Below are positions 1 through 7,600 of a stretch of 14,571 nt of DNA, one piece after another. The DNA is from Chrysochromulina parva (lineage: Eukaryota > Haptophyta > Prymnesiales > Chrysochromulinaceae): positions 1 through 14,571 of the forward strand of contig PJAB01001426.1 in NCBI GenBank assembly GCA_002887195.1, written 5' to 3'. The position numbers and the translations under genes are program-made. Position 1 is the stretch's first letter, and every line of letters starts with the position of its first letter. The notes under the pieces are model-generated. The model was not told the origin of the DNA. It was given only the letters and a program-made list of their open reading frames with translations, and made no database searches.

Positions 1-207
1 CTTCCCGGCTGTGCTTTGCGCGTCTGCTGCAGGCTGCTGGCGCACCGGATATGCGCCACCGCCGATTCCAGGCTGACGACGGGGTTGGTCTCCAGGGGGT
101 GTCGAAGTTTCCGCGCCCGCGGGCCGAGCCGGAGCAGACTCGTTCGCCCCCATCCAGAAAGGGCTTCGATCGGGAAGTTGATCGCGGGACGGAAAATTGC
201 GGATTTC

Positions 208-1164
208 ATGCGACCGATCATCGGGGCGCTCGTGATGAGCGTCGAGGCGAGCTGGTCGCCGATCGGCGTGCTACCACAGGGGGTGCGACGTAGAACACCA
301 CTGACGGACTCGCCGCTCCGCCACGGGAGCGCGTTGCCATTGCTGCTGCTCATCGATGATGACGACCTGCAAATCAGGCCGCCGAAAGCGCCGCCGCCGT
401 CAATGCCGCCGCTGCGCGAGCTATTTGCGCCGACGCGAGCCGCAGCCGCGAACCTCTTCCAGGTGACGCCAGCATGGGTCGATGCAGGCCTCGGCAGCAT
501 CGCCTTTGTGCTGCTCAACGCAGCCGCAATCGCCGTCACACAGGCTGCCGGTCTCGAGGCAGAGGGCGCAGTCTACCGCCTGCTCGGCCTCGTCGCCTTT
601 GTGGCGCTGCAAGCAGCCATTGGCCTTCCGCCGCAGGAGTGGGCCCGTCTGCGAGCCGACCCAGCCCGCGTCGACAGCAGCCCCTTTTTCCAGATCACAT
701 ACCTCGGCGGGCCCGGCGCGGGCGTCACGTTCGCCTTTGGGTTTGGAATTGCCATCGCTCTTGCAGCGCAGCTGCTCGGCATCGACTGGGTACCTGCGCC
801 ACGGCCCTGGCCTGAGCTGCCCCAGGCGGTTGAGCTGCTTCTGATCGCGCCGCTGGCCGACGAGGCGTTCTTTCGCGCCTTTTTGATCCGCGCCATCGAG
901 CGCGCGGGCGGCTCGGCCACAATGGCCCTGCTCGCCTCCGCCGTCGCGTACGCCGCGTACCAGGTGCCCGTGCGCGAGCTGCTACTACTCTCCGAGCAGG
1001 CGTCGCTGGCGCTGCTGCTGTTCCAGCTTCTCGGCCTCTTCCTCGGCGTCCTCTACCAGCGCTCAGGCGGCTCTCTCCCTCTCGTCTTCGTGAGCCACGC
1101 CACGTTCAATGCGCTCGTCACTGCGCTACGCGCGGCGCAGGTGGGCTCGACCTTGCCGTTTTGA
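208..1164 (+). CDS. CPBP-family (CAAX protease/bacteriocin-processing-like) membrane protein, probably catalytically altered
   Basis: From the first in-frame ATG the product is 318 residues. The C-terminal half is strongly hydrophobic and carries the CPBP motif order. Motif 1 reads DEAFFR (residue 218 on) where the family has EExxxR. Motif 2 reads YAAYQ (Gln252) where the family has FxxxH. Motif 3 reads SHATFN (His297, Asn301), matching HxxxN. CPBP proteins are intramembrane metalloproteases or non-catalytic membrane relatives. Here two of the four expected active-site positions differ (Glu to Asp, His to Gln), so activity is doubtful. The N-terminus is uncertain: the frame is open back to base 1, so the gene may begin upstream. 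A second ATG at 403 starts just before the well-formed part (MPPLRELF), and the Arg-rich, low-complexity first 130 codons could be a targeting sequence or untranslated. The family call is fairly sure; the substrate is unknown. Confidence 0.7.
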   Translation: MRPIIGALVMSVEASWSPIGVLPQGVRRRTPLTDSPLRHGSALPLLLLIDDDDLQIRPPKAPPPSMPPLRELFAPTRAAAANLFQVTPAWVDAGLGSIAFVLLNAAAIAVTQAAGLEAEGAVYRLLGLVAFVALQAAIGLPPQEWARLRADPARVDSSPFFQITYLGGPGAGVTFAFGFGIAIALAAQLLGIDWVPAPRPWPELPQAVELLLIAPLADEAFFRAFLIRAIERAGGSATMALLASAVAYAAYQVPVRELLLLSEQASLALLLFQLLGLFLGVLYQRSGGSLPLVFVSHATFNALVTALRAAQVGSTLPF

Positions 1165-1846
1165 ACAGTGTATCAACCCTTGTAGAAGTCGCCGCCACTA
1201 CCGCCACTATCGCCACTATCGCCACTACCGCCGCCGCGCCGCCCGGCGGCCGGGCCGCTTCTGGCATGTGTCCATCCTCGTGCTCATACAGTGTAGCGGG
1301 TGCTCGCCTTTCGTTTGAGTGTACTCAAGCAATGCAAGGCAAGCAATCTGGGTACTTCTTCTCCGCCCACTCTTTCCTATACATCGCTGGCGCTACACAC
1401 GTGGAGTACACTCGGTTGCGCTTGTTTTATGTTTTAGATACTTGAGATGTGTCGCTGTCGGTATCGTCGAGGACTGGTGCGTGTAGAGCATGTTGTCGTG
1501 TAGAGCTTGAGGAGGCGCACGGCACTTCATCCCCTGGTGCTTAAAATCGCGACGACGGCCTTCGGCCAGCTAGAGGCACCGACGGACGCCCGGCGCGGCA
1601 GATTCGTTCTGTTTATACACGCTCGGTCGATCGTGGGGGAAACGCATGCATGTGCTCTTACAGCCTCTCCGTTACGCGTTAGGTTTGGTTCTGAATGGTT
1701 GTGTTCACTGGCGGTCCCTGAAGTGCGCTCAGAGGCACAGACGTCTGTGCTCGGTGGCTGAGACGAGCGCGTAGGCCCGCACGCCGACGGCGACCCCCCC
1801 GCCACCGAGTCCGAGACCGTCGCAATCGGGTCCATGCTACGAGCAC
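1165..1846. other. Convergent intergenic region, no convincing gene
   Basis: This stretch lies between the stop of the CPBP gene (+) and the stop of the NHL gene (-), so it should hold two 3' ends. It is less GC-rich in its middle than the flanking genes. It contains the degenerate duplicate described at 1185-1315, and a 9-base direct repeat GTGTAGAGC at 1481-1489 and 1498-1506. A minus-strand open frame (1527-1835) has unremarkable composition and no recognisable domain. It could only matter if the NHL gene splices past its present stop (donor-like GTAAGT at 1850-1845). Confidence 0.6.
1185..1315 (-). repeat. Copy R1 of a duplicated gene-start segment (partner at 3633-3751)
   Basis: Both copies begin with the same 17 bases (GAAGTCGCCGCCACTAC) and end with the same 17 bases (GGTGCTCGCCTTTCGTT). 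They share a GCCGCCCGG...GGGCCGCTTCT core and a CAT that is the start codon of the NHL gene in the partner copy. Read on the minus strand, R1 keeps an ATG (1287) and the AAGCGGCCC codons. It then hits a stop within the (GGC/GGT) stretch and shows no NHL sequence beyond. It also has extra GCCACTATC units. I infer a decayed duplicate of the NHL gene start; a small dispersed repeat family is the alternative. Confidence 0.6.
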
Positions 1847-3725
1847 TTACCAGTGCGGCGGACCGAGCGGCGGCGCGCGTCCCGCGAGATGCTGCTCGAA
1901 CTCGGCGACCAAAGCGTCCGCCGGCCGGCAGGGAGGTAGCTGGTACTGCGCTGGGTGCGCTGCGGCATGGGCGAGCGCCTCGGGCACGAGCGCCGCCATG
2001 TCATCACGGGTCAGTGCCGCGAGCACGCCGGCGTAGTCCGCAGCTTCGACCGCCAGCGAGACGCGTCCAGCGCGCGTGCGACGGAGGGTGGCCGCCCGTG
2101 CAGCAGCAGCAGCAGCAGCGCTCTCATCCTGCAGCGAAGCTTCGTCACCATGAGCTTCGTCAGGATGAGCTTCGTCACGGCGAGTTTCTTCGGCGGCGGG
2201 GTGCGCGCCGCGGCGCACGAGGTCGAAAAGATGGACCCGGCCTGCGGTGTCGCACACGGTGGCACGGCGCGCATCCGCGCCGATGGCGCCCAAGCACGCG
2301 CCACCGAAGGCCGACGGTCCAATCACTTGGAGGGGCCCTCCTTCCAGCGTGAGGACCTGTACGCGCCCGCCGCTGTACTCGGAGACCAGCAGCAAGTCCG
2401 AGACGAGCGCGACGCCGACCGGGTGACGAAACTCGCCCGGCGCGGCGCCGTACCGTCCCAATTGACGCAACGGCCTGCCTCGGAGCGAGAAGACGCTGAT
2501 GCGGTGGTTACACATGTCAGCGACCCACACCTGATGAGGGAGGCAATCAGAGGTCATCATCAGAGGTCATCAGCTGATGCGGTGGTTACACATGTCAGCG
2601 ACCCACACCTGATGAGGGAGGCCATCAGACTGATGAGGGAGGCAATCAGACTGATGAGGAGATGCGGTGGTTACACATGTCAGCGACCCACACCTGCCCT
2701 GTATGCACTGCCAAGCCTCGCGGGTCGTGGAGCTCGGCGGGGCCGCTGCCTCGCGCGCCGAAGGCGAAGGCGGAGCCCTTGGCGCCGTCGTGGGCGGAGC
2801 CTTGGGCGCCGTCGTGGGCGGAGCCGTGGGCGCCGTCGTGGGCGGAGCTCAGAGCGCCGCCGTGGGCGCTCAGGGTGCCGAGGCACACGACGCGGTCGTA
2901 CCGTCGGTCCGAGAGATACAGACGCCCACCTGGGCCCAAGGCCACGCCCGAGGGCAGAAAGGCGCCCTCCGCACCGCCCAAGCCGCTCGCTGCTTGAGAC
3001 CCCGCTGGCGACGGCGACGACAGCGACGCTGCAGGAGGCGGCGGCGCGGATGGCAGCGTGGTGAGCTCCATGGTTGGATTCGACTCGCTCAGCTCGCCAG
3101 GCTGCAGGGGCCGCGCCGGCGCTCTGGCGGCACGCGCTGCCCCACCGTGCGGGAGCCACGCCTCGATTGGCCGATCTTGGATCTCGCCGCCCGGGCCGTG
3201 TGCCGAGAAGGTGCGCAGGCATCGCCCAGCCTCGTCGAGCTGCAAGACGCGCCCCGATTCGTCGGCCACGTAGAGCGTGCCCGTACTTTCGAGCGCCATC
3301 CCGAGCGGGTGCGTTAGCGCTGCTGCCCCTGCCTGTGCGTCGCCACCGCCGCCAAGTGCGAGCAACGGCGTGCCGTCAGCCGAGAGGAAGCGCACGGCGT
3401 GCTTTCCATAGTCGGCGATGCACACACCGCCGTCCGGCAACGGGATCGAGAAGAAGGGCGCGTCACATGCGGAATCGTGGGTGGCACGCAGGAGGAGGTA
3501 AGCATCGCCGGTTGGCGACTGCGCCTCGCTGCCGTCACGCAGTGGAAATGCCTTCGGACCGTTTGGAGGTGGCCATGCACGCCCAGACGTCCGGTGCAGC
3601 TCTTCGAGATACGCGAGCAGCGTCACCGTGACGAAGTCGCCGCCACTACAGCCACTACCGCCGCCGCCGCCGCCCGGAGGCGGGGGCCGCTTCTTGACAC
3701 GGCGAGTGTACTTCATCGTGTTCAT
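1847..3725 (-). CDS. NHL-repeat beta-propeller protein (two exons: 3725-2694 and 2530-1847)
   Basis: The spliced product is about 571 residues. NHL blades are recognisable from their strands: GVCIADYGKHAV (residue 100 on), GTLYVADESGRV (149), GRLYLSDRRYDRV (267), GQVWVADMCNHRIS (343, across the splice), then DLLLVSEYSGGRV and RRATVCDTAGRVHLFD. Six such units suit one propeller, probably a protein- or nucleic-acid-binding scaffold. The function is unknown. No signal peptide or enzyme domain is seen. Blade 2-3 and 3-4 linkers are expanded, the latter by an SAHDGA-type 8-residue repeat. Near the C-terminus are DEAH-type 5-residue repeats, an Ala run and an alpha-helical region. The start is the first in-frame ATG after an in-frame stop at 3791-3789; the longer frame to 3758 begins with GTG. 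Without splicing the frame ends at 2646. The stop codon overlaps a GTAAGT donor-like site, so the 3' end may be longer. The gene is divergent from the GH9-GT2 gene. Confidence 0.8.
2101..2118 (-). repeat. (CAG)6 microsatellite in the NHL coding region
   Basis: Six uninterrupted CAG units on the plus strand encode part of an Ala run on the minus strand. Just beyond, at about 2140-2185, a 15-base unit repeats about three times and encodes DEAHP/DEAHG/DEAS. Both are length-variable candidates in a probably disordered linker. Confidence 0.85.
2498..2696 (-). repeat. Three perfect 36-bp copies of an exon segment around the NHL intron
   Basis: The 36-base unit, beginning CAGGTGTGGGTCGCTGAC on the minus strand, occurs at 2661-2696, 2576-2611 and 2498-2533. 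Starts are 85 and 78 bp apart, together exactly the 163-nt intron length. The unit encodes the NHL blade strand QVWVADMCNHRI. Between copies lie 21-base units (2531-2551, 2609-2629, 2630-2650) of the type CTGATGAGGGAGGCAATCAG on the plus strand. Confidence 0.95.
2531..2693 (-). other. Intron of the NHL gene (163 nt, GT-AG, phase 0)
   Basis: The donor is GGGCAG|GTGTGG after base 2694 and the acceptor is CTCATCAG|GTGTGG before base 2530. Removing 163 nt joins two different reading frames, ends the premature stop at 2646 and yields one uninterrupted blade (TGQ|VWVADMCNHRISVFS). The first 33 intronic bases are a perfect copy of the first 33 bases of the next exon. The middle 36-bp copy carries the same CAG|GT, so it could act as a zero-length (recursive) splice point dividing the intron into 85 and 78 nt. 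Confidence 0.8.
2771..2866 (-). repeat. Four 24-bp tandem units (SAHDGA-type) in the NHL gene
   Basis: Units start at about 2771, 2795, 2819 and 2843 with few differences. On the minus strand they encode SAHDGAxG repeats in a loop between propeller blades. The repeat is His/Asp/Gly-rich and probably flexible; metal binding is conceivable but unsupported. Confidence 0.85.
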
Positions 3726-3751
3726 AGGGAAGCAGGTGCTCGCCTTTCGTT
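3633..3751 (-). repeat. Copy R2 of the duplicated gene-start segment (contains the NHL start codon)
   Basis: This is the partner of 1185-1315, with identical 17-base ends and a shared GC-rich core. It covers the ATG at 3725, about the first 31 codons (a basic stretch, then a Pro/Gly run) and 26 bases upstream. This N-terminal segment precedes the propeller and may not be conserved in homologues. Confidence 0.6.
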
Positions 3752-3940
3752 GGTGCACTTCATCCTGTGAACTCCAGCGCCTCTCAATCTATTTCATATA
3801 CGCAGTAGGTGGGTACACTTGCATGCACATGCACGGCTTGATTGAGAAATTACAGAAGTTATTGCATCTTCTGTGCTGATTCGTTGCTCGGCCGCGACGA
3901 CGGGCGCTTTCTCTGTGCTCCGACGCGGCTCTAAGGTCTC
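3726..3940. promoter_or_regulatory. Divergent intergenic region between the NHL gene and the GH9-GT2 gene
   Basis: Only 215 bp separate the two divergent start codons, so both promoters and 5' UTRs must lie here or overlap the genes. The right half is AT-richer than the flanking genes. It has alternating TGCATGCACATGCAC sequence near 3821-3835 and a perfect 7-base inverted repeat (ACAGAAG/CTTCTGT, 3852-3858 and 3868-3874, 9-base spacer). No TATA box is obvious. Shared regulation of the two genes is an inference from spacing. Confidence 0.5.
3852..3874. promoter_or_regulatory. Inverted repeat, candidate factor-binding site
   Basis: ACAGAAG and CTTCTGT are separated by TTATTGCAT. The element sits 67 bp upstream of the GH9-GT2 start and 127 bp upstream of the NHL start. 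It could bind a dimeric factor or form a 5'-UTR hairpin. A 7-base arm could arise by chance. Confidence 0.3.
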
Positions 3941-4605
3941 ATGCGCCGGCTCCTGCTCGTCAGCCTCGCTGTCGTTGCAGCCCAGGGGCCGCCGCCTCCA
4001 CCACCAGCCACTCAGTCCTCGTGCTGCGTCTGGCCACGCGCCGTCGCATTGAACAATAACTGCATCCAGTGCACCTCCTTTTCGGAGCCCGGTAACTGGC
4101 TCAGCAACTCGTCGGCCAATTGCTTGTCTCCGATCAACCAAGCGACCGATCCCACATTACAATACACGTGGTGCCCGATCCCGCCATCGGCTGCAGATGG
4201 CTGGTCCTGCTGCACATGGCCACGGCCGCTACCGTCCTGCAGCAGTTGCTTGGCATTTGCGCCTTCCACCAATTGGTTATCGGCATCTGCAGGGAATTGT
4301 GAGTCCAGCGTCAATCTTCAACAGTACAGGTGGTGCAAGATCACCTCGCCGCCTCCGCCACCATCGCCACCGCCAGCAAGACCTCCACCACCGCCGCCGC
4401 CCAATGCGCATTGCTGCACCTGGCCTCCGAACCTTTCGGCGTCCCAATGCGCCACGTGCACGAGTTTTGCGCCTCTAACAAACTGGCTCAGCGAGTCACA
4501 GGCCAACTGCGAGTCGCCGGCCAACCCGTACAGATACGCCTGGTGTCCCATATTTCCATATCCGCTGCGACCTCCGCCGCCCTCGCCGCCGCCAGCACCT
4601 CCGTT

Positions 4606-4639
<34 letters not shown>

Positions 4640-7600
4640 CCTTTGCCACCACCACCATCGCCGACCCCTCCCCTTGCCAGCATGCCCGCGATCCCACGCC
4701 TGAGCGCCGTTCTGAGCAACACGTCCCAGACGGAGGTTGCCTCGAAGTGCATCGATGGCCAGACGACCAACATGTGCCACTCGCTCCAGGGCTCTAATCC
4801 GTGGCTGTCGATTCAGATCTCGGGCCAGGCCGCCGTGAGTCATGTGATGATCCACAATCGCGGCGACTGCTGCCAGGATCGCCTGTCGCCCTTCCAAATA
4901 TGGGTCGGTGCTTCGCCAGGAGACTACAACTCAGCTACGTCGCAAGCATGCGGAGTGCATGATCAGATTGCTCCAGCTACGGTCGGACCGTTTTCGTTCG
5001 ACTGCCTGGGGGGCAATCTATCTAGCCCTGGTCTTACGGGAACCTACGTCACTATTGTGCTGCCGGGGAGCGCACGCATCATTAACCTTGCCGAGGTGCG
5101 CGTCTTTTCGAGGGCCCAACCACCCCCGCCTCCGCGTCCCATGCAGCCGCCAGCATCGCCCTCGCCCCCGCCACCGTCGCCCTCGCCCCCACCGCCATCG
5201 CCTTCCCCACCTCCACCCTCGCCCTCACCACCACCCTCGCCCTCACCACCCAGTCTGCCGCCCCCTCCATCGCCTTCCTTACCGCCCCCGCCGCCCCCCC
5301 ATGGACCCGGCGACCTCGGCCCTCCTCAACGTCCTCCTCCGCCGTCTCCTCCACCGCCATCACCGTCTCCTCCACCGCCATCACCACGACCTCCGCCATC
5401 ACCGCCGCCACCATCGCCGTCGCCACCACCACCTTTGCTCCCGCCACCATCACCACCGCCCCCGCAACCACCGTCACCATCATCACCGACCCCGCAACCA
5501 CCGTCACCATCGCCACCGCCACCGTCGCCGTCGTCTCCGCCGCCATCTCCGCCGCCACCACCTCCGCCATCACCGCCGCCACCATCGCCATCGCCGCCGT
5601 CACCACCATCCCCCCCCCCTCCCCCCCTCGCATCGTCTCCACCACCTCCTCCGCCACCGCCGATGCAAAGTGTGAATATGACCATGCCCTGGGCCGTGCG
5701 GGTCGTACACATCATCGCATCGACTATCGAATCCTTTAATGTCACTGCGTACCGAGTCTCGCTCTCTACGGCCCTCGGCATCCCAATAAGCTCCATCTTC
5801 GCAGAGGTCCGCCCGGCCAGTATTCGCGTCTCCGCGACCATCGCAGCCACTGAGTACAGCGCAGCGGCTTCTATTGCCACCAGCCTGGGTGCGTGGGCAG
5901 CCCAAAATGGCACGCTCGATGCTCTGCTTCAGGTTACGGTCACGAGCAGCGAGGTCCCTGTTGTGGCCTCGAATGTGACAGTCGCCGTCCTTACGCTGGT
6001 GCCCTCGCCGCCATCGCCGCCTCCATCGCCACCGCCATCGCCACCTCCTTTGCCGCCCGCAGGTTTTGGATGCTGCACTTGGCCACGGGCTGCACCATCA
6101 TGCAACGCTTGCCTCGCATTCGCTGCGACGAACAACTGGCTAGCCCAGGCCCAGCAGAACTGTCTCTCCACACTCAACATGCCATTTGTGTACTCATGGT
6201 GCCCCCTCCCATATCCATCGCCACCACCCAACCCTTCTCCATCACAGCCACCGCCACATCCGCCACCCGGGCCTTCCAGTCCGCCCTCGAGTCCCAACTC
6301 CGCAGGGTGCTGCACCTGGCCCGTGCCCTTGACCGACTGCTCTGCTTGCCAATCGTTTGCACCCCAAGGCAACTGGCTCAACCTCCAAATCAGCCATTGT
6401 GAGCCAGTCTGGCGATGGTGCACCTTCAACCCTCCGCCCCCGCCCCTATCGCCGCCTAACCCTCCGCCACCGTCCCCATCGCCGCCTAGTCCGCCTCTGG
6501 CTCCGCCGCCGCCCTCTCCCGCGCCTCCCCCCAATCCGCCGCGCCTCGCGGGCATGACGAATGCCTGCTGCGTCAGCCCAATGAACCTGAACACGTGTGG
6601 CGAGATCCCGTACACTGCGCAATGCGAGCACTTCGCATCCCGGGACACAGAGTGGAGCCGGTGGCTCGATCAGAGCACGGCCAACTGCGAAGGCAGCGGC
6701 CATCGAATGTGCCCGTGGTTCAACGATTCCGTATCGTGCAACTATCAGACCGCCAGGATCGGCTCGCCCACCAGTGATGCGCCGCTCGAACGCACGGCGA
6801 GACTAGGCAATATCTCCCTCGAGGAGCTCGCGACGGCGCGCCAGTTCGACTACCACGCGGCCTTGTCGCTTGCAACGCACTTCTTCATGGCGCAACGCTC
6901 GGGGGCCACTTCCGGCACAAGCCACGCTCCAGCTTGGCTCACGAACGGCAGTTTGAATGGCATTGGCAGTGCATCAGCGTGGCCAGTGGACGGCAATGGC
7001 AGTGCGCCAGCTTGGCTCATGAACGATAGCTATGCTGCCAATGTTACCGGCCGCCGCCTCGAGCTTTTGCACCTGGGGGCGAACAACGGCAGTGCGCCTG
7101 CTGGGCTCTCGAACGGCAGTGCGCCTGCTGGGCTCTCGAACGGCAGTGCGCCTGCTGGGCTCTCGAACGACAGTGTGCCTGCTGGGCTCTCGAACGGCAG
7201 CTTTGGTGCCGATGGCCAGCCCGCCGGGCTGAATTCTTCCGGCATCCGTCGCCTACCAGCTTGGCTATCCAACGGCAGTTTCCTCGCCGACGGCGAGGCT
7301 GTGGGGTTGAATTTGGCTGGTGGTTACTTCGATGCGGGCGATTACATCAAGTCGACAAAGACCATCAGTCACGCGATGACGTTGCTCGCCTGGGCGCTGC
7401 TGGAATTCAGAGCAGGTGCCTCTCATGGCCTCTGAGTGCCTCTCGCGGCCCTCTGAGTGCCTCTGAGTGCCTCTGAGTACCTGCGATTGCCTCTCTCACT
7501 CACCTCAAATCGCCTCGCGTTGCAGGCTTTCAAGCGGCAGGCGCGTTCAGCGGCGCACTCGAGGCGTTGCAATGGGGCGTCACGTATCTGCAGGCGTGCC

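Noticed and set aside
1527..1835. 102-codon minus-strand open frame downstream of the NHL gene
   Set aside because: No recognisable domain and unremarkable composition. It is kept only as a possible alternative 3' exon region of the NHL gene.
2498..2696. CRISPR-like array: three 36-bp perfect repeats with 42- and 49-bp spacers
   Set aside because: The repeat encodes a conserved NHL strand, the spacers are themselves repetitive, copy spacing equals an intron that restores frame, and the genome is eukaryotic.
1955..3064. 369-codon plus-strand open frame
   Set aside because: It is antisense to the NHL gene, low in complexity, contains the translated intron repeats, and has no domain. The minus strand has clear NHL blades.
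5082..5657. Minus-strand Val/Ala/Met- and Gly-rich open frames opposite the Pro-rich tract
   Set aside because: They are by-products of the CCN/TCN repeat read in reverse. The plus strand has flanking conserved domains in the same frame.
7436..7566. Two separate genes, a GH9 N-terminal part ending at 7435 and a second starting at the ATG at 7567
   Set aside because: The two parts are complementary halves of one GH9 domain. GT-AG borders at 7416 and 7525 rejoin it in frame.
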